From: Chaetomium olivaceum
Taxonomy: Eukaryota; Ascomycota; Sordariomycetes; Sordariales; Chaetomiaceae
Length of the DNA stretch: 64,000 nucleotides
Assembly (NCBI GenBank): GCA_039881045.1
Contig: JAYWVB010000031.1
Span: forward strand, 1-64,000
Direction of reading: 5' to 3'
In this document: positions 35,762 to 46,714 of the stretch, piece by piece
Position numbering within the stretch: the first letter of the stretch is position 1
Layout of the letters: every line of letters starts with the position of its first letter
Position numbers and translations under genes: made by a program
Notes under the pieces: generated by a model
Databases searched by the model: none
The model's input: only the letters and a program-made list of their open reading frames with translations
What the model was told of the DNA's origin: nothing

Positions 35762-37158
35762 ATGGCTACGCCCACGAGGTTATTATCCACAACAATAGCC
35801 AGCGGGCTCACACGACCATCCTGCCGCGGGCTTGCGCAGCTTAGGTGTCCACAGTCCCTCCGAGATGGCCTTCAGATCAATACTCCCCCCATCTCTCCTC
35901 CTCCTCCCGCCGGGCCCCCTCGAAATCCAAAACCTCCGCCTCGAATTCCAAGTCCCCCACCCCGAAATCCAAAACCCCCGTTACAAAATTAAGATCATCC
36001 GCCTCGAAATCAAAACCCTCTATCTCGAAATCTAAATCCCCCGCTCCCAAAACCAACCCCAACAAACCCCGACCACCCGCCGACCCCTCCCACCCCGCCA
36101 TCTCCTACCTCCCGCCCCCCTCCAACGACCCCAACCAACGCGCCCTCACCGCACCCACCCCGCCCCACGACAGCCTCCAAAACGCCAGCCGCGTCTTCAC
36201 CTCCCAACCCCCGCGCTTCCTCTACTCGGCCTCGCGCTTCCTCACCATCCCCATCAACACGCACACCCCGGAAATCTGCCTGATCGGGCGCTCCAACGTG
36301 GGCAAATCGACCTTGATCAACGCGCTGTCGGGCGCCGACGCCGAGACGGCGCGCAAAGCGCACGGCCTGCGCGCGCGCGGCGCCGGGCTCGCCATCACCA
36401 GCCGCACGGCGGGCAGCACCAAGAGCGTGAACGCGTACGGGTTCGGCCCGCCGACCAAACAGCAGCGGCTGGCGGCGCTGCAGGCGGCGAAGGAGGCGAA
36501 AGAGGCCATGGAGGCGGTGGCGAGTCGCGGGGTGCGGCGGGCGGCGAGGGAGAAGAGGGAGCCGATGCCGGAGTACAGGCTGATTATGGTGGATATGCCG
36601 GGGTATGGGCTGGGGTCGGAGGCCGCGTGGGGGAAGGAGATTGAGAAGTATCTGGCAAGGAGGACGATGTTGAAGGGGGCGGTGTTGTTGATTGATGCGG
36701 TGGCGGGGATTAAGGATGCGGATCGGATGGTGCTGGAGACGCTGAGGGATGCTGAGGTTAGGACGGCGGTGGTGCTGACCAAGGTGGATAAGCTGTTGCG
36801 TGAGGACCAACCGGAGCAGCGGAGTCGGGTGGAGGAGGTGTGCTTGAGCGTGTGGGAGGAGTTGAGGAAGGTGGAGGCCGGGAGCATGACGTGGCTGGAG
36901 GGGGCCGAGAAGGGGTGGCAGAACGAGGTGTGGGTGACGTCCGCGGGCGATGCCGACACGGATGGGAACGGCGTGGGGATTATGGGAGCGAGGTGGGCGA
37001 TCTGCCAGATGGCTGGCCTGGTGGAGGATAGCAGGGCGCTGAACGCCGTGCAGGCGAAGCCTACCGTGCAGAAGATTGTGTCGTTTGACCAGATCCAGAT
37101 GGCGGCGGCTTCGGAGACGAGGGTAGCAAGGATGAGGCCACAGAAAGCATCCTTCTAG
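35762..37158 (+). CDS. EngB/YihA-type GTPase, mitochondrial
   Basis: This is a TRAFAC-class GTPase of the EngB/YsxC/YihA family, which in bacteria helps assemble the large ribosomal subunit. The yeast relative is the mitochondrial protein Mrx8. ATG 35762 opens a basic, Ser/Thr-rich leader (MATPTRLLSTTIASGLTRPS) suited to mitochondrial import. The GTPase core shows G1 GRSNVGKST, a Thr switch in SRTAGSTK, G3 DMPGYG and G4 TKVDKL. Between leader and core lies a degenerate Lys/Ser/Pro repeat (35918-36055). The leader and core are in different frames, so an indel or unrecognised intron lies around 35845-35900. The stop is at 37158. Confidence 0.85.
35918..36055 (+). repeat. degenerate ~24-27-bp repeat, open in three frames
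   Basis: About six diverged copies of a unit like CCTCGAAATCCAAAACCCCC follow one another. Because the period is a multiple of three, each forward frame gives its own peptide repeat: PRNPKPP, LEIQNLR or SKSKTSAS. The SKSK frame connects to the GTPase core. Confidence 0.6.
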
Positions 37159-37323
37159 GTTCAGTGCTGGGGTTGGATGGGATGTATAAGCATGTGTACG
37201 ATGTATGATCCGAAAGACGATAGATTGATACCCCATCTGAGTTCTTTGATGCATCAAAGGCATGCTCGCTGTATGCCCCGCTCACTCCTCTACTCTAGAA
37301 TAACGCTGTCTATCCCACCTCTA

Positions 37324-38772
37324 CTACGCCATAATGATCTTCCTCGCCCTTCTCTTCTTCTTCCGCCGCAGCCTTACCTCTGACACGGGCACATGCGGAT
37401 CCCGAAACATAAAGCCCGGGACAAAGATATCCACCAAGTTGTCCCAGAATCCCAGGTCATAGAGGTTTTCTACATCCTTCAGCCTCCAGACTGCCTCCCA
37501 CTCCCCGAAGCCCGCCCAACCCTCCTTCGCCGGCGGCTTCCCGTCATCCGTCCTCACCATAACCTGCTCCGCTTCCACCGGCCACCTCGTCCACGCCGGC
37601 TCAACCCTCACATCCTTCACCCGCCCCGCATCCAACTTCCTCTTATACGCCAGCCCCTCGTCCATCTCAGCCTGCCAATCCGACCACTTCATCGACTCGT
37701 TCGTCGTCGTCCCACAATACACCAACCACAAATGATACCCCAGCAACGCCCACACCAACGGGCTGGTCATCAGCGCCAACAACGTCACCGCGCCCATGGC
37801 CACGCCGCCTCCCGTGCCCCTCCCCGCATCCTGCATCCCCCAGCTCCACACCACCAACCACTGGGTAAACGGCATCCCCTCCCCGCCGTTCGCTTTCCAA
37901 TACAGCATCGCCCAGCCCGCCGCAGCCGCATCTGCGCCGTCATCAGGCCCACGCCCAGCAGCCCGCCGTACAGGGTCAGGACGGCGGTCGACAGCAGCAG
38001 CAACAGGAACCAGTGCGTGTTGGCCGCGCCCACGCAGTTGTTGATGAAGATGCAGTGGTGGTCGCAGCGCGCCACGCAGCGCTTGCACACGGCGCAGTGC
38101 TTGGAGCGCGCGGGTTTGAGGCGCCGGCAGGTGGTGCAGACGGCGCCTGGGTGAAAGAGGGTGAAGTCGTAGGGGTAGCGCGCCATTTCGGGGACGTGGT
38201 TGGCTGCCGTGATGGCGCCCGGGTCGGAGAAGGCGGCGAGGTAGAGGAAGATGTAGGGCAGGAGGATGGCGATGGCGCCGCTGGTTTTGTGGAGCGGCGA
38301 GAGCTGCGGCCAGGCGGTGGGGAGGTAGAGCACTTCGCCGCCGATGAGGAGGGTGAGGAAGAAGATCTGGAGTTGGGGGTTAGTAAGTGGAGGGGGTAAA
38401 GGGGGGGGTTGAAGGAGGGATGAGGGCAGCGGTGGGCGGTTGTTGTTTGTTGGTGTTGTTGAGGTGTACACTTACCAGGACGGTCGGGTGCCGGTCGTAC
38501 ATCATGTAGTTGCCGAAGCGGGAGCAGGAGCTTGTCACTCTGCCCCTGCTAAGGCGCTGGTCGAGAGTTGTGATTCCATTGGGGAGATGCACCCATAACA
38601 GTCGGTGCAGCCAGGCAATCGGTGTGCGTCTAGATGGTAGGTATGTTAGATGATGTCCATATCGTTGTTCGAGAGAGTCTCACCTGAGTGCTGGGAGTCG
38701 GCCGAAAAATGTCACAAACACCAGAAATGAGATGCCCAAAACAACGAGGGCAATGGTGGCTATGGTGCCCAT
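37324..38772 (-). CDS. SWF1: Palmitoyltransferase of the Swf1 type (DHHC)
   Basis: This is an ER membrane protein S-acyltransferase; yeast Swf1 palmitoylates SNAREs next to their membrane anchor. Exons 38772-38684, 38629-38476 and 38366-37324 encode about 428 residues. A signal-anchor (MGTIATIALVVLGISFLVFVTFF) is followed by three further membrane segments. The Cys-rich domain reads CTTCRRLKPARSKHCAVC and ends in CDHHC at about 183-186, followed by NNCVG. The C-terminal ESMKWSDWQAEMDEGLAYKR segment is typical of Swf1. One base is off near 37925, between LLGVGLMTAQ and GWAMLYWKANGG; one extra base makes the last exon a multiple of three. Confidence 0.85.
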
Positions 38773-39723
38773 TTTGACGGTGGTTTAGAAGACGGGCCAG
38801 CCAGCAACTGCATGCTTTGCAGGTTGCGATCTTTGAACGGTGTACACAATTCAGTAATTATCGTGTTTGGTTGCGGCCAGGGGATGTGCAACCCGTAAGG
38901 TTCGGTTGCGAGGGCCAATGACCAACTCCACTCCGACAGTCCCGATCTCACACGGCCTGTTGGCTCCAGGCGCTGCGAACAGCGGATGAATGAGAACCGC
39001 CCTACTCAAGTGCTCCGATTGTTGAAAGTTGGACCAAAAATAAATAGAAAAATGAAATGCGCCTGAAATCAAAACTACTAGGAGAGTGAGGGCCACTCAG
39101 GCCAAAAAAAAGAAAAGGGAAGTGGCACCTCCTTGTCCCGCTCTATTCAGTTGGTTGGTGTTTGAATCTGAGACTCAAGTGAGTTGGGCGAAGTATGGGT
39201 CGTTGTCCGTTAATTAACTAAACCTCTTAAGTAGTTAAGTGGGTCTTTTGCTCTCTTTCTTTAAGCAAATCGCGTGACAGCGCGCCTTGACACGGAACAG
39301 TGGTGGGGCACAATTAGTGACCACCCACCAAACACCAATTTCCTCCTCTGTTAACAACCAGGCATCGACACATGATTATAGTTCAGCAGTCTGTTCTCTG
39401 CCGGTTTGAGTCGGTTTCATTTCCGGGCATCCACCGCAGTCATCGTGTAAAACTTAGCTAATTTCACACGCTTTGCGACAAGTCGCGACCCCTGCCTCTC
39501 TCGAAATACGAAACACAAAACACGAAAACGAAACACAACTCGGTTCTCAACTCCCTGTATCGGCCTGGTCTGACAAGTTCCGGATTACCATTCATTCACC
39601 ATTCATCTTATTAATTCCCCGATCTTTGACCTGACCTTGGTTGCCCTTCTTGGTCGTCTCGGTAATTGTCAACCGTAGGGTTGGGGTTAGGGTCGCATTT
39701 CCCCGATTCACCAGCATGCGACC
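38773..39723. promoter_or_regulatory. divergent upstream region SWF1 / RAP1 with telomere-like repeat
   Basis: The 950-bp gap separates SWF1 and RAP1. At 39675-39693 three telomere-like hexamers follow each other (GTAGGG TTGGGG TTAGGG), 31 bp before the RAP1 ATG. No other gene is supported. Confidence 0.5.
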
Positions 39724-42700
39724 ATGGCAGCCCCTATTGTGTACGAAGGAGTAAATGGGAAGTACGAGGGGACTCTGTTTAACGGTATCAAGTTCTGGGT
39801 TTCCCAGCGGGTTCCCACCCGGTCTTCTATAGTGGACAAGATCAAGGTAGGCTGCCAGCCCCAGCATATCATCCCCTTCCCGCTTCCCCCCCGAGCAACA
39901 TCTCTAACCATAGGGCAGGACAATGGCGGCAAGGTCGTCCAATTGGAAAAGTTTGCAGATGTATTGATTGCGGATCACGCCAGGAAAGATTGCCCGCCGG
40001 GGTCCGTATCATGGAAGTACATCAACGATTGCGTGGCCGCGGGAGAACTCGTTAACATCGAGGACTACCGTGTGCAGCGACCCCAGGCATCGATCAGCGG
40101 CAACGGCGTCAGAACCCTATTTACCAAACAAGACGAGCAAATACTCATAACATGGGTCAAAAAAGCTGGGGCCAAGACCAGCGGCAACGAGATTTACAAA
40201 GATCTGGCCAAATTGGTTGGGACTGCCCCTAACACCACATCGCAGCAGCAGCGTCCCATGCTAATGTCTTCCAGTATCCGCATCACAGTTGGAGTTCATG
40301 GCGAGACAAATGGGTCAACAAGATGTCCTCACTGAGCGAGGACCAGTTACCCACCGTCTTATCAGAGCTGCCACCGCCGCGCACACAGCCTAGCGACGGC
40401 CCCCAAACGGTGCTTACTACTTCCGCACCACCACCAAAGCCAACACCTGCCAGACGAGATGTTAAGATCAGCTCTGAGGGCAACGAGAAACCAACGGCAA
40501 AGTCCCGAAATCTCTTCACCATGGAAGAGGACAAGGTGCTGGCCGAATATGTGGCGGGATGCGTAGAAAAGGGCTTGAAGATAAGTGGTAACAAGATTTA
40601 CCAAGAGTTTGAGCAGAAGGTAAGTCATGGCTCGTATATTATTACTCGCTTGGGGTCCTGATCATCACAGCACCCGCATCGCACCTGGCATTCGTGGCGC
40701 GATCGATGGCTACGGCACCTCTCGCTCAGAGATCCATCGTATTTTGAAACGGCTGAGGATGAGCCCGCAGCCGGGCCCTCCCGGACACAGACACGCCCCG
40801 TGATATCGGCACCATCACCGGCAGACCCGCCCAAGGCCCGAGCACCACCGGCTGTGCCGTCGCCGTCCGTCAAAACACCAGCCATATCCCCACCCCCCAC
40901 CAAAAGGCCAGCTCCAGCGCCTCCATCTACCAGAACACCAGCTGTACCACCACCATCGACCAGGACACCGACCGCACCGCCACCCTCCGTAAGACCAGCT
41001 GTACCACCGCCATCCGCCAGAACACCAATTGTACCGCCATCATCAGCCAGAACACCAGCTAGACCACCGCCAGGCGAGGGCCGCGGCAACCAAACGAAGC
41101 CGACTAGAGCACCAACCCTCCCCCCCGACATTGTCACGAACGACCGACCCATGTCTCGTCTGGAGCAGTTGAAGTACAGGGGGGCAATGGTCACGATAGC
41201 CAGAGCATTACAAAGACCCGCCAGGAATTATCTTTTGCGTAGTAGGGTGAAGGAATTTCACGCGTGCATCGTGGCAGTACAAGCAAGAGCCCAGGGGTTC
41301 TTGATACGGCGCGCATGTACTGTGTTCCTGGACGGGATCCAAGTCGAGCCGGGACAACAACAAGAGGAACGGTTCTCAACCGCTGACCAGGGCCCGGTCG
41401 TACCGCAGGATGATGACGCGGAACCTGCAGACCCGGAGGAGGGCGTGGACGAACCTACCCAAACGAACCAACACACAACGCCCCAACGCACAACTCCCCC
41501 CCCCCAAAAAGCCACCCCGGCCCTATGTCGCGAGGAGTTCTGGCGCATGTTCAACGAGTACAACGAGGCCAACGGCGTCCTGCCCGGGCCCTGGGTGCAG
41601 ATCGATACCCAGGCGGTCGACTTTTGGGACTTGTGGCGGTATGCGACTAGAGAGCCAGATCACCCGTTCCGCAATTGGGAAATTGTTGCCGAAGACATGG
41701 GCTTCGACTGGATTGCGGAGCCGCATGTGCCTGTGCATCTGAAGATTGCGTTCGAGAAGCATTTGTTGGGGTTTGAGGAGGCGTTGAGGGAGTTTGAGGA
41801 AATGGAAGAGGTGGAGGAGGAAATGGAAGAGGTGGAGGAGGGAGAGGAGGAGGGAGGTGTGGTGGAGGGGGTCGAGGTGGTGGCGGAAGTGGAAGAGGTG
41901 GCGGAAGAAATGGAAGAGGTGGAGGAGGCAGAGGAGGTGGCGGAAGAAAAGGAAGATGATGAAGAGGCGCAGGAAGTGCACGAAGAGGAGGTTAGGATCG
42001 AGGAAACCGACGACAACCGGACCGCGTCACAGGAATCCGACGGGAATTTCGTGTCTTCGCCCCCTATCAACCTGAAAAGAGCCCGGATGTTGTCGCATAC
42101 ACCCTTCTCTAGTTCGGTTAGGAAACGGCCGCGGTACGACCCCAGCATCGAGGTCCCGGAAACACCAGAAACGCGCACCGAGCGAGCCGGCCAAGGAGTC
42201 GCCGGAGCCAGGGCGGTGGCCTCCAACCAGCATACTCCGACTAGACGTCCGCATCATGCACGGCCAATCCCTCAGTACGACGGGGCAGACGACGACGCCC
42301 TCACTCCCTCACAGCAGCTGCGCTCTGGAACTGAAGCCACTGGTTTCCAAGAAAAACCCGTTCCGCAGTCCCCAGGGTGTCACATCCTCTGCCGATCCCC
42401 CTATCCCGTCCGACGGCGACGAAACCTCCGACTCAGACGACGAGTTTGAATCCATCGACAAACTCCAAGTCAAACCCCCCCCTCCCCGAGCCCGCGAGGA
42501 CCACCGTCGACGAACCCTCCCCTGGTCCGAGGACAAAGGCAAACAACCCGCCACACCCTTACCCACACTCCTCAACCACCACCCCGGACCCGTACCACTC
42601 CCACAACCACAACAACTACGACCATCAAACCAACACCGCGTCCCCACCCCCTCTCCACCCCGCACAGCCGCACCCCCATCCGCACCCGTACCCATCCCCA

Positions 42701-43151
42701 TACCCAAACCCGCACACCCACCACCACCACCACCCCGAACAAAGCCATACCCGACCCCGGCCCCATCCTCACCCACTACCTCTCCCTCAACCGCTACCCG
42801 CCCGCCCTCATCGCACGCGCCGTGCGCGCCACGACCTGCGACTTCACCAACACAGCCCTTGTGCTGGACAGCTTGCTGCTGGGGAAGAGCGTGCCGGCGG
42901 ATATGCCGGGGGTGTGGACGGAGGGGGAGGATCGGGTTTTGATGGCGGTTGTTCCTGCGGATAATGCCGATACTGGCGTTCAGGGGGTTGGTGCGAACGG
43001 GGCGGGGCGCCGGGGGGGGCAGAAGGGGGAGGGGGTTGGGGATGATAAGGAGAAGGAGATGGAGAAGGCGTTGAGGGAGTTGGTGAGGAAGCATGGGCGG
43101 GAACGGGTGGTTATGAGGAGGGCGTTTTTGAAGGGGTTGGATGGCGCTTAG
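39724..43151 (+). CDS. RAP1: Rap1 telomere-binding protein (BRCT, Myb, Myb-like, ARID-like, RCT)
   Basis: Exons 39724-39846, 39919-40215, 40275-40619 and 40671-43151. Residues 1-110 form the BRCT domain. The first Myb repeat (RTLFTKQDEQILITWVKK ... HHSWSSWRDKWV) spans about 118-180. A second (RNLFTMEEDKVLAEYV ... HPHRTWHSWRDRWL) spans about 215-285. A Pro-rich repeat follows, then an IQ-like helix (VAVQARAQGFLIRR), an ARID-like block (VDFWDLWRYAT ... NWEIVAEDMGFD) and a long Glu/Val tract. The C-terminal RCT (LTHYLSLNRYPPALIARAV to the stop) binds partners in known Rap1 proteins. Two frame changes lie at about 42340-42400 and 42560-42720. The role is telomere capping and silencing, by homology. 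Confidence 0.88.
40895..41075 (+). repeat. Pro-rich ~30-bp tandem repeat inside RAP1
   Basis: Six or so diverged copies encode a 10-residue unit such as STRTPAVPPP, with variants SARTPIVPPS and SVRPAVPPP. It links the Myb repeats to the IQ/ARID-like part. Confidence 0.7.
41801..41985 (+). repeat. purine-rich GGAAGAGGTGGA repeat encoding a Glu/Val tract in RAP1
   Basis: A nearly pure A/G strand built from units such as GAAATGGAAGAGGTGGAGGA encodes EEMEEVEE repeats. It is a likely length-polymorphic minisatellite. Confidence 0.7.
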
Positions 43152-43609
43152 GAGGAAGGGGGGGGTTGGTTGTGTTGGATGTGATGGGTGGGTGTGGTTA
43201 ATAAGGAGTGAGGTTTTAGGTTGGGGCTTCGAAGGGGTGAGCAAGGGCGCGTTGAAATTGTGGGAGGTTGGAGCGAGTGGCTTTTTGATGATGGGTGGGT
43301 GGTTTGGCTTTGTGTGTTTGTTATTGGGTTGGGATGAGCAGCTGGTAGGGAAACTGGCAGCAGTGTGGCTGGAAAGGGTACCGTTGTATTGCGAATATTA
43401 GGATATTAATATTGCCCTCGCCGGGCGTTCTTTGCTTTCCATTATCCAAGCAACCGTCCCATAGGAATCTCACATCTTCTTAATAACCCGTTGGAGGAAA
43501 GAAGGAAGAGAAAAACGGGGGAAATATCACAAACGCCAACACCAGCCGGCTGAACAAAACAACAACGAACGACAGCCACCCCTTGCCCAGCACCCCCCCA
43601 AACCAACCC
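43152..43609. other. intergenic between convergent genes
   Basis: 3' flank of RAP1, G/T-rich, with no supported gene. Confidence 0.35.
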
Positions 43610-44449
43610 CTACCCCAACTCCGGAAACAACACCACATCATACGCATAAACCGCCCCATCCGAACACGCGCTCTTCCCCTTCGGATACACCGTCCCCTTG
43701 CCCTCCTGAACCCTCACCCCCTCCTCCCCCTCCCCATCAAACCGCACCGGCGTAACCCCCCTCGCCGGATCCGCCGCAAGCCGCTGCGGATCGACAACCC
43801 CGCACGACGGCTCCGGCCGCGTGATGAACAGCGTGTCCTGTGTCACGACCCACGAGTACGAGGCGGCCAGCAGGCGGCCGTTGCGGCAGGTGCTGGCGCT
43901 GCCGTGGTGCCACCAGAGGAGGGTGCCGGTGCAGGCGGGGTTGGACCAGGCGAGGAGGGCCCAGAAGGGGGTGGGGTCGGGGGGTGGTGGGTTTCTTGCG
44001 TGGAGGGGGTTGAGGTTGAGGTTGGGGTTGGGGTTGGGGTTGGGGTGGGTGGTGGTGTGGTCGTGGCTGTGGCTGTAAGGGGGTTAGGACGTGGTTGTTG
44101 GAGGGATTGGATGTTAGAGAGGGTTGGGGTGGGTTGAAAAGAGAGTGGTGGGGGATGAGAAGAGGGCGGGAGGTTCTAAACGTACGGGGCTGCGGTGACG
44201 AGAGAGGCGACCAACCCTCAGCGCCATGTGCACGTTCCCGAATGGGTACTTGGATGTGAACCTCCTGAAGAACAAGGGGATGTCTTCGTCAGCTGTTGGT
44301 TCAGTAACAGCGGTAGTGGAGCCTGAAGCGGCAACTCGGGTCGCAGAATCTGAGAGGCTGGTCTCCGTCTTGATCTCGAGTCGCTTGTATCTCTGTTTTG
44401 AAGTCTTGTTGGCGGTGGCGAGTGCGTAGAGGGCGTCGGAGAGGTGCAT
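43610..44449 (-). CDS. hypothetical protein, two exons, possibly secreted
   Basis: The last exon ends at 43610 and reads well: WALLAWSNPACTGTLLWWHHG, GRLLAASYSWVVTQDTLFIT, CGVVDPQRLAADPARG and VYAYDVVLFPELG. It begins after an acceptor (CCTTACAG) near 44070 with a low-complexity NPNPNPNLNLN segment. The upstream exon starts at ATG 44449 (MHLSDALYALATANKTSK). Near its end an alternative frame gives a signal-like LVASLVTAAP stretch, and deleting one G (ATGGCGCTGAGGG) would put a Met before it. The start and the joining of the exons are therefore uncertain. I do not recognise a family. Confidence 0.4.
44009..44048 (+). repeat. (TTGGGG)n G-rich tract, G-quadruplex candidate
   Basis: Four consecutive TTGGGG units flanked by further GGTTGAGGTTG variants give more than four runs of four G. 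On the opposite strand it encodes Asn-Pro repeats if the hypothetical gene is real. Confidence 0.7.
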
Positions 44450-45154
44450 CTTCGTTGTTGTTTTAGTAGAGTTTACAACGGCGTTAAGATGTCGGAGGTG
44501 ATTTTATTGGTATTGGCGGATGGCTTGCGAGTTGTTGCTCGCCTGTGTCGTGCGTGTCCTATTCTCCACCTGTCTCATCTGGCAATCTACCTCCTTCAAA
44601 TACCCCAGCGGTGCCGTCACACATGATGGCTGTCTCGAGCCGCCCGCTATGTTGGGCCAACATCGGCGGCACGGCAGAAACTGTGCCCAGAGCTGAGTGC
44701 TGGTGGTGAGGTGGTCGCAGCTTTGGCGGCATGTGCTGTTTCATTCGTATGCTGGTCACCGGCACAGGGGTTTCAAGCAAAACTCAGTATATTTCCGGTT
44801 TGGCATCACCGAGGTAACTGTTGGAAAAAGAAAATCGGCTTGTCGCCGTTTCGGTTGGGACTGTGCCACCGACTCGCACTTCGTTCGGCCTGAGCAGGGA
44901 AACCCGGGTCTGCCACATGCGCGGACGAAAACAGGAAAATCATTCTTCCAAGAGAAAATGGAGTTCATAGTATAATGAAGGGGTGCGACAACTCATTCCG
45001 AAGTGAGATCTGCAAGACGTTCTGTCATAATCCGTTACAGGGTTGTTATTTGCTGAATAGTACATGTACACATGTGACAGGAAATTACCCCTTGGCCGAC
45101 CACCCACTTTATTGCCAGTCTAGCAAAACGGCCGTGTGACCCCAACCATAAAAG
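44450..45154. other. intergenic
   Basis: No supported gene; only short open frames. Confidence 0.4.
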
Positions 45155-46714
45155 CTAAACGCTGGGCCCAAAAGAATTAGGCAACGGAGAAACCTTCACA
45201 GTTTCGCCGGGGAACATCCTGTCGATCTTGGCCTGCATCGCCTCCAAGAGCGGGTCGATCGGGACACACAGCGTGATGGTCGAGAGCTTTAGAGACCAAC
45301 GACAAGCGCCAGACAAGACGAACTCGCCGTCATCAAAGGTGTCGCGTTCGATCCCCACAATCATGCCGAGCATCATAGCCTTGCCGTTGCGGATCACCGC
45401 GCCGGAGTCGCCAACATTGGCAAATCGGTTGTTGGGTGTCTCGTCGAGGACGACGAGCTTCGTGGTTAAAAAGAAGACGCGGCCGGCATCGGGAAGAGTC
45501 CGCGTGAAGCGGACGTCGGCCTTGATGGCGGATAGTTTGCCATATGTAGTGCCGGTAGTCGAACCAGTTTTGAAGACCTTATTTTCGGCGTCCACCTTGT
45601 GATTACGGTGACGCTTATCCTTCAAAAATGAGAGCGCCGATGGGGAAGGTTCCTATAGTGGCTTGTAAGTTACCAGCTCCGAATGTATCAGCGTTGGACA
45701 GTAACAAACATTGGTCAGCTAGCCGAACCCTTCGGGGAAACGGGCTGGATCCAGATAGATCAGGGCGAAATCGTGCGCGCGGCCGCTGAAAGGTTGTCCG
45801 AGGCCCGAGCTCAAGAGAGTAGGGCCAAGGCGAAAGTCGTACTGCACTGGATTGCCGGGGAGACAAGGGTCGCCACAAAAACAAATCGGCAATAGAATCA
45901 ATGGGTATCTCGGTGATCTCGGCGGTTTCTTTCTCCTGTACATCCGGGGCAGGTGATTCCATTACAGCCTCCAAAACCTTGAGCGGCGCGGCCATCTCTG
46001 AGTGGATGATTAATACACGTCTCATCGCATAGAAAGGCCCAAACATACCCGAACAGACATGATGACAAGTGGCGGCCAGGTGGTGGACGCCGTGCTTGGG
46101 AGATTCAAGCTTCAACTAAAAGCCGAGTGTCCCAGAGGTGCCCGACTGGGGGTTACCGATGCTTGCGCCAGGGTGAAGTTTGCCGGGAAAATACACCTTC
46201 TCGGTGGAGTTGGCGTCATTGTAAAGTTTGAGGTCACCCTCAACAACCTCGACATCAAATGGGGGTTCATTCCCCAACCTGGTTAGGATGCGTTAATGGC
46301 GTTAAATTCCACTGCTGAAGAGAGAGATGCAGGGAAGGCTTACTGCTCCTGTACATCCAAGACGCGGCGAACAATGGTTTTCGCCTGCTCGACTGAGGTT
46401 GATTTAGGCGTCAGGACGATGAGGATAGTTGGTCGAACCGGGCCGGGAGTACGCAAGTCGTGTACCCCGAGGAGTGAAACCAAGGTCCAGTCGTAGTCTG
46501 CCTGCTGCAACAGGTCACGAACCGAAGCCTGGAGTACCTCGAGGTGTGCGGAGCCAGTGGCGTCGGCGGGGAAAGGCCGGAGGGAGCGAATCTCCCGAGG
46601 AGGAAAGCGGGGATCCCACGGTCGTGGGGCGCCGATTCCGAGATCATGGTCAACTGGTGGTGTCCTCGCGAGGAAACCACTGTCGGAAGAACCACATTCA
46701 ATCATGGCGGGCAT
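45155..46714 (-). pseudogene. PA-clan (trypsin-like) protease-like protein, decayed
   Basis: The N-terminal exon (46714 to about 46352) has RTPPVDHDLGIGAPRPWDPRFPPREIRSL and a DYDWTLVSLLGVHD region. After an intron come a GASIG segment, LAATCHHV (candidate catalytic His) and HDFALIYLD (candidate Asp). The C-terminal exon carries KTGSTTGTTYGKL and GDSGAV, the serine-nucleophile signature. The layout is that of fungal intracellular serine-protease-like proteins. Two in-frame TAG codons (46116-46118 and 45719-45721) and one frame break near 45850 interrupt it. Both stops are compatible with CAG to TAG at CpA. It may be an inactive copy of a multicopy family. Substrate is unknown. Confidence 0.6.

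Noticed and set aside
36010..37263. 417-codon open frame antisense to the EngB-type GTPase
   Set aside because: It is a GC-rich shadow frame, rich in His/Arg/Pro, opposite a clear GTPase.
42309..43244. 311-codon frame antisense to RAP1
   Set aside because: It mirrors the Pro-rich and RCT part of RAP1; repetitive low-complexity sequence.
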